64,000 bases of DNA, taken from NCBI GenBank assembly GCA_013400975.1, contig WBMZ01006395.1:37501-101500 (forward strand), in the 5' to 3' direction. A model generated the notes under the pieces. The model saw only the letters and a list, made by a program, of their open reading frames with translations. It searched no databases and was not told the DNA's origin. Below are positions 23,979-37,200 of this stretch, piece after piece. Made by a program: the position numbers and the translations under genes. Position 1 is the first letter of the stretch. The number at the start of each line of letters is the position of its first letter. Origin of the DNA: Atrichornis clamosus. Taxonomy: Eukaryota > Chordata > Aves > Passeriformes > Menuridae.

Positions 23979-25013
23979 GTCAAAACCTGAAATTGCCCGG
24001 AGGAACAATCTGCTTCCACGGAACAAAACACTGACTTCAGAATAAACAAAAAACTATTCACAAGATTTGCTTATCAGCCATGCCTCTCTGCTCTGCCGGG
24101 GACCCCGGCAGCCACTCCGGCTTCCCTGGCCAGGCAGGGCAGTGCTGGGCACAGGTTGTGACCCCCCCCAAAATCACACTCATGTTTTGCTCATCAGGGC
24201 TGGGAGGAAAAACATCCCTGCACAAGCTCTGCATGCCCTGCAAGGGTTTGTGTCATCACTTTCTTCAACAATACAGAAGCCACGGAGCATGGACATCCAA
24301 CTTTGAAAATAAAACACTAAATTTCCTAAAAGAATAAAGTAAGTGTCCAGGTCCTCCCTTCCTTCTAATTGGAAAATACATGCAGACATGTATTTTATTT
24401 CTTTTACTTTATGATTAGCCCAGTGACATGGGACACTTCAAGCTGTGGCACAATGACACGTGGCCTGAAGGGCAAATATGTTTCAAAGCTGGGCTTTAAA
24501 AAGTAGGTTTTGACTACAAATTAATATAGCATATTACAGAATAGAGGTCTCTAATTATATTCTAGTATAAGATCTCCATGGCAAGGACTGTTTCAGACAT
24601 ATCTCTGAACAATATTTACCATACCAGGGCCCAGCTTCTGCTGCTAGTGAAATAACATTTTAAAATTATAAGCCTTAAACACCCCTACATTTCATCTAGA
24701 TCTGTAATAATTTCACATTGTGACATATTATATACATCTGAAAATTCCTGCTTATGTCTGACCCAAAGTGATTCAAGTCTTACTGTAATATAGCTTGCTA
24801 TAACGAGTTTCACATTTTCTGTGCCCAAGTAGCCCTTCTTCCAAAAACCCAAGGAATGACAGTACGCCAGGTAGGAAACAAGCACTGTACCAAAACAGAA
24901 ACAGAGGTGACCTCCTGACATCAGGTTTGGTAAACCACAGGAATTTGGGTTTCTATGGACCAGGACATGCTGTACGCCCTTCCCTTCTAGGAAGAGGTAT
25001 TCCAAGAACCATC

Positions 25014-25112
25014 AGCGTGTGTGTGTCTGCAGGGATATGGACATGAGTCCGTGCATGTTTGTGTGTGTATATGTGCATACCTGTGTGTGTGCCAGCATCC
25101 TCACACGTGTGC
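25014..25112. repeat. Degenerate GT-rich microsatellite
   Basis: Three blocks of GTGTGTGT-type sequence (around 25016-25026, 25062-25070 and 25084-25092) are separated by TATGTGCATACC-like spacers, consistent with a decayed (GT)n repeat. Confidence 0.75.
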
Positions 25113-28100
25113 CACCAGATGTTTTGGCCTGCTGCAGATCAGCTGTGATGGAGAAGGAGCTGGTCCTTCTTGTGTTGACTGATGCTCCCATTTCAGCAGC
25201 TCCAGGCCCATCCCACAGGGACCTCTCCTGGCAGGTACCTGGCTGGAAGGTGCTTGGTGGCCATGGGTCACAGCCCCCTCTGCACCCCACAGCTGCTCAC
25301 ATCAGCCCCTTGAAGGGGAACGGCATCAATCCTGGTGTGTTTTTCTTAGACATTGAGGGATTTCTCAGCTTTTGCTTGATGAGAAAGAGGTGATTTACTT
25401 AAAAAAAAAAACCCACCTGCTGTTCAATGGAATACCTGTCAATAGCTCTCTAACACAGCTTTAAAAGAGATCCATAACTCCCGCAGGGAAATCAGTCGAT
25501 GGAATTTTTGACAGAAGTTCAATTTGAGAAATCTTCTCCTGGCAAAAAATGGCTCTCTTGCCTCTCTCCTTTACACCAAAAATATATATATATGCCAGTA
25601 ACACACACATTTTTTTGGCAGCACAGAAATCCCTGCAATGCTTTATTTTTAGTAACCTTGTGCCATTTTTGGAATGCATCACAAAATTCAACAAACAGTG
25701 ATACTCAACCCATTTTTAAATTAATTAAAATGTAAGCAGTTGACTTAAGCAAAGGCAGAGTTGGCCAGGAGCAAACCAGAGCTCAAACAGAAAAAAAACC
25801 TCATACACCCCTAAGTAGTCCTGCAAAAGTGGGAAAAAACCCCACAAGAGCTGTAAAAGTAACTGTAAGCAAACTTCAGCAGCCATGACCCATGGGAGAA
25901 GAGTTAACCGTGACTGCCAGAGAGGAAAAGTCTGGTGTCTGGGGTAGGACTGGTGCTCTAATCCCCCGGCAGCATGTGCGGTGGTGGGGGCCCGTGGCAG
26001 GGCTGGGATGGCCACTCCCAGGGAGATCACGGGCCATGGAGTGCAAGACACATGAATTAGAAGTATCTGACCAGGCAGGGAAGTGTGGTTTTGGTATTAA
26101 AGCAGACATTAATAAATACATAAATCACCCTGGTGTCAGCATGTCCTGCTGCCCTATGGGGAGTCAGGTGCCTGATACCACATTTTGGCCCTGTATCCTG
26201 TGTCTGTGTCAGACAGCCTCTCCAACAACCCATCCTGTACCCTTCTCCACATGTGTGTCCTTCTGCATCCCCCTCTGCTCCGTTTATTCTGGCAGCTCTC
26301 TGTGGATGAAGCGTCTAATCCACCAAGTGGGAATAAATATGTGCAGTGAAAAAAGCAAAAGACAAATTCGTAAATAATTTTTTTGAGGAATATATGTACC
26401 ACCAAACTGCTGAAATGCAGAGACACATGCTAAACATGAGCACGTAGTGTGCCCTTTCCATTATGTCAGCACGCATAATTTCCTGTCTGTTTTCTGTCTG
26501 TGCTATAACACTGCTTCCTTCAGCCCTGGCCACTGCTGACCATGTTAATTCACAAAACTCAGCGGCTCATGATTTTCAAAGCTTAGTGCAACATTTGCAG
26601 AACAAAGTAGGTTTTTCTCTCTTTTTGGTGGGTACAAGTATGGGGACCACAGGAACAGTTAAATTCATGGCATGGTTGGTCTACCACACAGTCGGGGGAA
26701 TTCTTTAAATAGAGCCTGTCACTCTCTTTGCCCATCAATGGGATTTCCTTCTCAAACTGCTGATTCGTTCAGGTACACAACAGAGGAAATTTCAGTTAAC
26801 CTTTGTTTCACCCCGGGGAAAAATCTGTCTGAAAAGTATAAAGTGAATAGATTAAAAAAAAAAAAAGGAAAAAAAGAAAGAAAAGCTGCAGGGTTATTCT
26901 TCCTAGTGTTCACAGCAGTCAAAGTTAAACAGAGAAAAGGAGGCAAACATGAACATTTTATTCCCACCAGAGAATACGGTATAATATATGATTTAGAAAT
27001 TCCATTGTCTATACTGAGATTTTTAATTTAGAAAAGGAAAGACTGAACACAAACCTAGTGTTCTCATCGGGTGCATCAAGGTTTCACTTTTTGACTATTT
27101 TCTATATGACTGAAAAGGGAATAATACTTTACTTTGAAGAGAAACCCTTTTTAGCTATTTGATTGAGTTGTCTGAAATACCTTTTAGATTCCGGTGATCC
27201 TTGGTGAAAAGAAAAATAATAAACACTAATTCAGAATTACATGTGAAAACATAAAAACAGGGATAAAACCAAAAGTACAGAAATAGAATAAAGGGAAGTT
27301 TCAGGATAGGTTGCTGCCAAAAAAGGCCTTAGTTACTTAGTCTAAGTTATTAATAAAAAACCCTAATTTGAGATACAATTATTTCAAAACAGGAATAATA
27401 ATTTTCATTTCCAGTGTCATTCATCTGACAACATGTCTGCAGCATTTGCTGTGGTAACACACTGAGTGTTGCTGCAGACTTGTGCCCAGCCAGCCTCTGC
27501 AGGACGGAGGGATGGACGGACAGACACCAAGCTCGCAAGCACAGCCAGTGCCTGGTCGTGCAGGGCTGCGAGATCTGCACTGCTTGAGCTCCAGGGAAGT
27601 GATATTCTGAAATGCCTTACAGGATCAATAAGTTGCCAGGAATTGACTCAGCATCACCGAGACTATTTCTGCATTTAAGTGATTGTGATTTTGTCAGCGG
27701 CTGCACAACCCTTCACCAGGGCAGGTCACAGTGCGAGCTGGGGGCTGCGGCGGGTGCACAACCACAGAGAACCTTCACCTCTTAATCAGCTCTTGAAGAG
27801 GGGTGTCTGTGGCAGGCATCGATGCCAGCTGTTGGAACCTGCCAGCCTAACCTGGGCACACGTGCTGTCTGGGGATTTGTATGCATCCCTTCGTGGTCAG
27901 ATAAAATGGTACTTGGTTAACTGCTCAGATATGAGCCTGAGGAACACCCTGGCTTCACTTCTCACTGTTAATAGAAGACCAACAACTGGGGAGTCTACTT
28001 TGGCAACATATCACATCTTTTTTCACCAATACAAAATGGATGAAATATAAATATAAATATGAAAGAGACAACGAAGTCCACAGCACCTTGTTCTGCTAAG

Positions 28101-28204
28101 GTCTATGGTGTCTGATCCGGCAAAGTCCCTGTGGTTAAAAGAAGCTGTGTAAGGTATGTGCCAACAACGTGATGTGCCTCCCTGCAATGAAATTCAGATT
28201 TAAA

Positions 28205-28245
28205 GCTTCTTGGAAATTAATTGCTTCTTGGAAATTCAATGCTTC
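28205..28245. repeat. 18-bp tandem repeat, 2.3 copies
   Basis: GCTTCTTGGAAATTAATT (28205-28222) is followed directly by GCTTCTTGGAAATTCAAT (28223-28240) and a partial GCTTC. Two differences between the units suggest a fairly recent local duplication. Confidence 0.95.
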
Positions 28246-31200
28246 AGTTGAATCACAAACCTAAAACCATTCACCAGTAGCTGCATCCTGGAGAAACAGC
28301 ACGGCTCTCTTGATGCTGCTATAAACAATGAAATAGGGGAATAATCCCTGAGTTGGAATAATACTGATGTAGATGAATATCTGAAATTTGTCAAGCTTAA
28401 TTGGGGATCTTCACTGTTAACTTTTTCTCTGAAATTCCCAAAATCTTTATCCCAGGGAAAAAAAAAAAAATCACATTTCAACGCAGGCTAAGCACCAGTC
28501 TTTGGGTATGGGCCAGAATTTTGGTTCAACTTTCTTTCATGCTGATAAATGGCCCATTGGGCAAACACAAACTAAATTATCCCAGCTCTGGCGATTCCTT
28601 CCTGCCCTCACACTCAGACCAAGCTCCCAGAAACAGCTCTTGGAACACAAAGAGGACCACCACACAGTTCCTAGGAAGAGACAGACCCAGAACAGCTCTG
28701 AAGGTGGCAGTTCTCAGCATTTTCATCTTTTTCTGGGAGGACTCAGATGAGCTCCAGACAAAAGGACTCCCAAGGAGCCTGGTCAAAGCCATAACGTGGG
28801 AAATTGCATTATTCTCAGAGCAGAACTGCAGTGTGAGCTGATGCCAATATGGAGACATGGAGCATGTGAAATCCCTAGTTCTCAATTTTGATCCTCCTAA
28901 CGATTACAGCAAATACGAAATAGGAATCATAAGCAGGAGGTTCCTTAAAAATACTCCTACTGAACAGAATACTTCTACAAATTGGGTAACAGAAATTAAC
29001 ATCACCTCATAGATTTGCTATCAGTCAGAAAGTCTGTTTGAAGAAATCTCCTCATCTGCCATGCACCCCTCCACATTAAATCTTCAAACTCAAGCTTCCC
29101 AAGAAAAGGAAGACACGAGGAGTGATGCAGTGACACAGCACTCCTGACAGTGAGCAGAAACAAGATGCTGATGCATCTGAGGATAAGTAATAGCATAGTT
29201 GCTCCACTAGAAGAAAGCTCCAGCGTTAGCACTCTGCTCTAATTTTGGTCTTTCTGGGCTTTTATGACTTTACCACCACAGGCAGATCCTTTAGTCCATC
29301 CCTGAAACACCTCTACAGTAGGCAGAGGTTGAAAGGTCTTCTAAATGCCTTCCTCATGGCTTGTAATATGTGCACCAAGTTGGTGTGGTGTGTTTTCCAA
29401 GAGAGCCACTACCATGGAAAACTGGTGGATCCTGGCACAGGACACAGACAATGCTCTGCTCTCAAACTGCCATGAAGGGCTGTAGATATTTGGAACAGAA
29501 GAGCACCAAACAGCACTAGCATCTGGTGCCTGAGCGTTACACGTCTCAAGACTGGTCTTACATTGGGCTCTGCAGAGTGGAGATGGGAATGCAGCGAAGA
29601 CTGAGAAAGAACACAATGTCCGTTTCCATTCCAGTTGTAATTTTTGATGAACTGTGTTTAACATAACAAAGACATCCTTTTTTTGGGAACAGAAAACAAG
29701 TGGAATGGACATCTTCTCAACATCAGTCTTCCGCTCGCAATAGAAGATAATTTTCCAGAATCATGTCATTCTATACTTAGAGGTACAATTTCCAGGTGAT
29801 GAAAAATGACGTGATCTTGCCAAAGAACAGCTAACTCTCACTGGCTACAACAGTTCTGTCCTTGCAACCAGGATCACAGCAAAAAAGATATCATTCTCTT
29901 TCCTTCTCGTTCCAAAGAAAAGTGGGGAAAAGGAAATGTTCTCTCTGTGATGAGAAAATAACAAGTCTCAATGAGAGAATTCAATTTTTGCTTGTTTACA
30001 AATTTTTCAATGCTGCAAGAAGATGCAATGAATCTTAGACCCCCATGTCATCTCTGTTTCCCATGCATACTGGCACAGTGGTCTCAACAGTTGAATGCAG
30101 ACACCCCAGGAGCAGGAAGGGCATTCCACTGCAGCATGGGAAGAAAATACTTTTTTTATTATTAATAAATAAAATAAAATAGATTTTAAAAGTAGTGCAT
30201 ACTTGGTCTTTCTCTCATTGTTTTTTACTTTCTATTTTGTGCATGCAGTGCAACCGCAACTGACACTCCAATGGTGGAGTCAAAAGCACCTCCTACAATG
30301 CTAAAGACATATTTATTTATACTTTGAGCACTTGTCTCAGTGGTTTTGGCTTCTTTTTTGTTTGTTTGTTTGGCTTTTTTTCCTTTTTTTCTTCCTCTCC
30401 TTAAACAGATACCACAACAATAGGAAAATCCTTCTTACTGCTACCAAAAAGCAACTCATATTAAAGTACGCTGTTGAAATGAACAAAACTTTCCTCCAGG
30501 TCTACTAAATTTAGATTCTCTAACAATATGAGCTTTTCATACACCTGAGGAGCTTGGTCGCTGCACCCCTTGCCCAGGTGCTGCCAGGCAGAAGGGCAAG
30601 AGGGAAGAGATCAGCATCACATCAACCCCAGTGGATGCTGCTCAGGTGTTTTCCCAGCCTCTGATGTGCCTGAGATACAAAACAGAACACATGGGCTAGG
30701 AGAGCTCACAAGTCTATACGTAATTTGAAGCATTTGAATTCTGAGAGTTTAACAAGCCCTTATTGAAAATGAATCGGACAACAGAAGTACTGAATAGTTA
30801 AGGTGATATAATTATTTTTAAAACAGCACTTAAGACATTTCTTCCTGATGTCACTTCTTCCTGACATCAGTAAAATTGGAAGGCATATTATACACCAGCT
30901 CTTCCTATCTAAACTCAAATACTGCAACTCTCAACTTTTTGCTGTTTCAGTAGAAAACTCTTACACCCTTCATATTTGTATTTCTCCATTTAATTTATAG
31001 CATTTTGCTTGATTAAAGCTCTTTTTTGTTTCAATGTTGATTTTTAAACAGCAGTATTCTTTACAATATGCAGTTACTTAATTCAGGTCAATTATTTCAT
31101 GTGACTGAGCTGAAGTGAATGTGAAACCTTTGTATTAATCCAAGAAAGCTGATGCATATCTGAAGTTGTGGTTTAAGTAATTTCTTTCTGATAAAGACTC

Positions 31201-31800
31201 AATAATCTGAACAGTTTAGCCTGTGTACCTCAGGTGAAAGTCCCCTTTGCTGCAGTAGAATTAAGGTTCTACTGTGCAACTGACTGAACATACCCTTATA
31301 TTACAAGTCTGGGCAATAACTCCTAAATTCTTTGATTCAGGTTTTCCCCCTTCGTCTGAACAAAAGCAAGGGATGCTTGGATCCATGACTGAAGCTCTGG
31401 TTGCAAAACAGTTCCTGCTTCTACCTAGCAACACTGGGAAAAAAACAACCAGTCCTATCACTGTAAAAAATCACCAAGGCCTCACTTAAAATGTGCAATC
31501 AACCAAATTTCCTGAGCAGGGTGGTAGCTCATCACTCCTTTAAAAACAAATAATGCAGATACTCTAATTCCTGACACCTTTCACTGGGCTGTGGGCAGGG
31601 AGGAAGGAAACAAGAAAAGCAATGGAACACCAGGTCAGTGTTTAGAGCCTGTTGTCAGGGCACAGAAGCCACCACAACTCATGAGGATCGGTCCTGTTCC
31701 TATAGTCTAGACAAGCTGGGAAGGAGGAACACATGGCTAATGTTAGGAGAGATACTCCTGAAGGGAGCTGGCACCATTTCACACTCAGAAAAGACTGACG

Positions 31801-31893
31801 AGGCTGTGGAATATGAGAATGAGCAGAAGGAAAATGAGGAGGACGAGGGGGACGAGGAAGACAAGGACGAAGAGAAGGCAGAGGACACCCTGT
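31801..31893 (+). repeat. Purine tract encoding an acidic Glu/Asp/Lys run
   Basis: A GA-rich stretch on the plus strand (GAGGACGAGGGGGACGAGGA and similar). Within an open frame from 31638 to 31910 (90 codons) it reads as a Glu/Asp/Lys-rich run; the opposite strand reads Ser-rich. The composition is what a purine-rich simple repeat gives in any frame. No flanking domain or splice evidence supports a gene. Confidence 0.7.
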
Positions 31894-33429
31894 GCCCACC
31901 CTCCCACTGACAGTCAGTCCCTGCCAGTGGATGGGAGCAGTTCCAGCATGCAGGGGGCACCACTGTGGCAGCCCCACTGGTGTTCCCAGAGGTTGTCCAA
32001 AGAGAAGTCCCGTCCTGCTTGTCATAGCTCCACACTGGTACGACACCCACACCAAGCTGATGAGATGGGTGTGAGTTCACCAGACACGGTGCCCCAGAGA
32101 CTGCACGAGTATTGGTGGAGTATGGGTACCAGATCTGGCCCGATGTCTCTTCACTTGAGACTAAAGGGAGCCACATCTGCCTGAAGCCCTGCCTGCAGTG
32201 GGGCTAGGCCAGCACTGGCCATGCCAGTGAGGAGCAACATTTCAGCCCACGGCTGTCAGGAGTGGGACAGAGAGGAGCCTGCGGCAAAGACACTGTGCAC
32301 ACGCACCCAGTTTGGCAGCCACGAGCTGTCACAAGGTCTGACCTTGACACCAAGCACATGTGGTTTAGGAAAAATAATCCAAATCTTGATCTCCAATTAA
32401 AAAGCAGAGTTACAGATTTCTTCTCATACATTCATCTCCTAAAATCACGGCAAGACCAGAGGCAGGAAACTCCCAAAACATCCCAAAACGACTTCTGGGT
32501 GGCAGTCCAGACCTCTGCTAAGAACAACCTTGAACAATTTTATTTCAAGTCCTTGATATATTGGCAATAAAAAAATGCTGGGATGCTCAAGTTTGCCTCT
32601 CCTTTTGCAGTTAGTAAGTGATTCAGGTGATCCAGTATGACTGAAATCAGACATGTATTTTGCATGTACTGCACAAGCCTGAAAATCAGATATTTGTTTT
32701 CAAGAGAATGTGAAGAAAATACATTTGAGATGCATTATTTCTACATTTGCTTTCATTTACTCCTGTGTTCATATAAGATCAACAAGCTTGATGATGCAGT
32801 AGGAAAGATGTGATTGCATTATTATTATTTTTTTTAAAGAGGTGCAGAGGGAAGCATAAGGCAAAGACAATCTGCAATTTGTTACCCAAGCAAGACTCTT
32901 AAAATAGTTTCAAAAAATGAAAATAAAAGTATGAAAGTAGAAAGCCACCTACTCAATGTAAATGCAGGCAAGTAAACATACTATTTAAAGCAAACAGATT
33001 ACATCACTCGCCAGCAACATTCAAAATCTGGAAAACAAGTGGGTCAACTACTTAATCTGAGAAAGGAGTGCACAGCTAGCCTGCCTCTTTTGGAAATATA
33101 AAGAATGATAAATTCACTGGTTGCCTGAAAAGAACATATCTTGGGAGTTGTAGAAACATTGATTTCCTTTTTTTGTCATTGTCTCTAACTACACGCTCTT
33201 TGAATTACACACCTGCCTCCAGCCTTCATTATTTCTACGTTTCATTGTAATAATGATTATACTTTGGACTTCCAGGGCCGCTTGCTTTGACAAAGCCCCG
33301 CAAAACCTCCCTTTCCTGCAATCCGACAGTGCCGTAACAAAAGCCACACACAATTCTTGCACAGATACGGTGTTCTATCCACAACATGCCACCTTGCCAC
33401 TACACAAAAAAGAGTGGTGTGGAGAACCC

Positions 33430-33459
33430 AAGTGCCAGCACTGCAAGTGCCAGCACTGC
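33430..33459. repeat. Perfect 15-bp tandem duplication
   Basis: AAGTGCCAGCACTGC occurs twice in a row (33430-33444 and 33445-33459) with no mismatch, followed by a diverging CAC. It lies 470 bases from the 31-bp minisatellite but shares no sequence with it beyond a CAGCACTG-like core. Confidence 0.97.
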
Positions 33460-33925
33460 CACTGACATCGACAGGAATGCTCAGATTGGAATATCTCAGT
33501 GACCTGAGAAGGGAACAAACAAGTGGAGAATGCAAGCTGCTTAATCGTAGACAATTTTTGCACTGGTAAAAATGTCTAGAAGTCCTGATGTATCCAAAAT
33601 GGCCACTTTTCTAGACGAAGCTCCAATTACTTAATGAAGTCCATATTAAACTTTCATTTAATCCCCCCTCACTTTGAGTAGTACGATAGCCTATGTGGGG
33701 ACTCGCTGCGTGACTGACATCGCACGAATATCAGCACTGCGATGCTTCCGGTGGCCCTGTGGTGGAAGGTGCTCTTGTGGTCACTGATGGGGACAAAGAA
33801 CCCACGATACGGCCAAGGCTGGGCTGGGGCTCCCTGTGTGTGCCTAACACCCTCTGGTCTGGCAGCGATGCCTGGCTGGCACCCGCTAACAGTGAAGGTG
33901 CACTGGGTGTGCAGGTGCTGGCATG

Positions 33926-34254
33926 TGGCACTGCTGGCTCTGCGCCGGGCACCAAGTGGCACAGCTGGATATTCACTGGGCAACGAGTGACACAGATGGA
34001 TCTGTGCTGGACACCGAGTGGCACAGCTGGATCTGCACCGGGTATTCAGTGGCACAGCTGGATCTGCACTGGACACTGAGTGACACCACTGGATCTGACC
34101 TGGATGTTGGGTGGCACAACTGCCTCTGCACCAGACACCAGGTGGCACAGCTAACTCTGCGCTGGACTCTGGGCAGCACAGCTGGCTGTGCACCACAGGT
34201 TGAGCAGCACAGCTGGTTCTACACTGGACACTGGGTGGCACAGCTGGCTTCACA
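33926..34254. repeat. 31-bp minisatellite, 10.6 copies
   Basis: The unit is TGGCACAGCTGGATCTGCAC followed by TGGACACTGAG (consensus by eye). Units start at 33926, 33957, 33988, 34019, 34050, 34081, 34112, 34143, 34174, 34205 and 34236 (partial). Every full unit is exactly 31 bases, so there are substitutions but no indels. Because 31 leaves a remainder of one when divided by three, each strand cycles through all three frames every 93 bases. The array is open on the minus strand (245-codon frame, 33669-34406) and on the plus strand (198-codon frame, 33923-34519). I see no splice or homology evidence for translation. Confidence 0.97.
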
Positions 34255-37200
34255 TCTGCCCCTTCCAGACCTGTCCCAGGGTACCAGGTGCCCTGGACTG
34301 CACCCAGAGCAGTTCTGTGTGGCCATAGCTGCTGCTGGCACATGCAAGACACATCTGCTGGGCACCAGTGAATTTTCAGTGCTAACCTTCTTGTGCTTTT
34401 GCTCAAGGCTCATACTTGTATTTGAACTTTCAAATAGCATTTCACCTGAGACTCAAGGTACACTCAAAATCTCCAGAACCTATGGCTTCAACAAAAAAAT
34501 CAATAGGACTCCTCTTTAAAAAGAAAAGCAGCATTCAACTATTTTGTCAAGAACACATTTCACCTGTTGCAATGTGCCACTTGGTTAGACCAAAGAAGGC
34601 ACCGTGGCAAACCCTTGGATTCTTCTGGGCACAGTTTCCAAAGCTTTCACATGCCTGCAAGCTTTATCCAAGTTAATTATAAATGCTCCATTTTTTTTCC
34701 TTTTTATTTTTTTTAATTCAGCTATTCATCCACTCAGAAAATGTTAAAAAATTAAGTTTCTGTAAACACAGTGTTATCTTAATAAGTTCAAATATTATTA
34801 GACTATTCCCCAGGGGAAGAAAAGCAATATGTTCTAAAACAAGTGGCTGTATATTTTGCAGAAGGTGACTACTCTGAAATTAAGAAATGCAAATGATTCT
34901 ACAGTTTATGTGCCTCAAAGTAAAAATAATGACATTAAATTTTAAAAAGGTAGCATGAGACATTGCTGCTTACACCAGAGCATCAAGAGGATGCCAAGGG
35001 ACCCAGAGCAATCCTGGGTCTGGGGTTTTCAATGGCACAGACTAGTGATCACAGGATGCTGGTGATACTCTCCAGTTACCCCTGGCAACCCTTCTCAACT
35101 GTAACGATGCTGCCCCACAATAGCTTTCACTGGGCAGCTTTCTCTTCACTTAGCTGAATGCTCTGGGACCATCTGTGTCGGAAAGCATAAAAGGCCAGCC
35201 TGCCTGTGGGCCCGTCACTCTGAACACCACCTCTCTGACCCCGATTAAATACAACTTTCAATCCCTTTTGTCCTCCCTGTTGACTTCTCCTATTAAGGGA
35301 GCCCTTTGACAAAGAAAGCGGAAGAGTGGACTAAGTGCCCCCAAGAAAGGTGATGTCTGATACTGCTCAACACAAGGATTAGCAAGGCAATACATAACAA
35401 AAGCAAGTTTGGGGGAGGGGTAAAGAGGAAAAGAAAAAAATGGTTTTATATAGGTCTTTGACTAATTCAGTAGGTACACAGTTCAACAAATAGCTATACA
35501 AGAGGCCTGCTCCCAAAGAAACAACTACCACAGAACAATAAATCGAGGAGATACCTTTCAGCGTGGCGACGTAAGGCCGTGACATTGACAGGAGCAGTGG
35601 ATGTGTCATTTGTTACCTATGGGTTTTTAAACTGAATTTTGTGGTGGGGAGAGGTGCCAAGAACACTCAAGAAGTTGCCTTAAGGCCAGATCTCTTCCTA
35701 CAGAAAGGTCTTACAAAATATCTTAACTTAGGTCATTCAAGGTAACTGTAATGGCAATGGGTGACAAAAGCATGAACAACAAGAACAACAGTGGCTGGAG
35801 AAAACCCAAATACTTGTACATCGGAGCTGACAGTTTCTAAAGGTGTGTATTAAAAACCATCCGCTTTTTGGAATGTGCAAAGCATCTCTGTCAAAAAGAA
35901 TAAACAAAAATTTGCCATGCAGGCTTGTAGCAGCCATGCGGTATCCTAATGCAGCACAGCCTCTGAGCCTGAAACCCACAGCCAGCATCAGGAGCGTCCA
36001 AACGGCTCCCAGTGTGCAGAGGCATGAGGGACAGGAGCAGAGTGCCCACTGCAGCCCTCCTCTGTGCCTCACCTCTGCAGAGGGGACCAGCCTCTGGGAC
36101 AGCCACAACGATGGATGGGCAGGAGAACGGGAACCTCGCTGTGCCCCCAGAGACAGAGAACAACACGCCCTAGGGGCATTTGTTCAAGGTATGGGGCAGT
36201 GGTGATGATGTGATCATCACAAAGGAAAGTCAGGAAGCACCTGGGTGCAGAAGATATCTGCACTGGAAAACCTGAGCCATATAAAAGGTACTTCTGTAGA
36301 GCAAAGAAGAAGCAGGAGGGATGACTAGAGATTTTATTTCCCTGAAAAAATGATACTGAAACAGTAGAAGTGACTAGAAGAGAGAAATAATAAATGGAAA
36401 TCCATTCACAAAGCAAACCTTAATAGAACCCCAATGAGTCTGGTGTGTTTCTAATTCCAGCAGTAATTAAGGCAGGGACGCAAGCAGATCAGATTGCCCC
36501 CATGTCAAAACAAGGGAAATCTACCCAGGTTTCTCACCTCGAATATGCTCACTGTAACATCACAGCACACAACCCCACTTAAAAAGAGGTTTAAATTGTG
36601 GTTTAGGGAAGAGCTGTATGAGACCCAAAGGATGACCAGTGGTGCTGACCAACACCCAGCGGGCAGTGCCTGTAGTTCCAGAGATGGATCCAGACCCCTC
36701 CAGGACAGGCTCTGCAATCCTCCTCAGCCATCAGGCTTTCACTGACAGCTTTATTGCCATTAACTATCTGCCTTTTACATGTTCTTTTGAAATTTAACGT
36801 TTTATTTGTCACAGTCAATTTAGACTACAGATGCATTTCCTTCTTCTTTTTGTCTTTTTTTGAAAGGGGGGCAAAATACATCAGTAAAGTTCCCAAATGG
36901 GTGCCGCTGAAAATTAGTATTTCTCTATGCACTCCAGAAAGTAAAAGATGGGAACCTGTTTCTAATAGTTTTACTTTCTGTGTTATCTGGAGAAAAACAG
37001 ATTCATACATACAAAGTGGACTGTTTCAGAAGATAGTGCTGTGAAAAATGAAAGGCTGTTCCAAAGTAAAAAGTGATTATTTCAGAAGAAATGAGAAGCT
37101 CCAATGTCAACCCTACTGCTTGAATCAGCAAAAAATCAAAGCTTTGCATAGAATAGGAAATTGGAGATTTTCCTTAAATTTACATTTCTTTCTGCTGAGC

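Noticed and set aside
31700..32176. 158-codon Ser-rich minus-strand frame suspected of retroviral or surface-protein origin
   Set aside because: The Ser run is the complement of a purine tract; there are no viral motifs, LTRs or other viral genes nearby.
33669..34406. 245-codon minus-strand frame, the longest in the window
   Set aside because: It is explained by the 31-bp minisatellite, whose units have no stop in any of the three frames on this strand; there is no homology outside the repeat.
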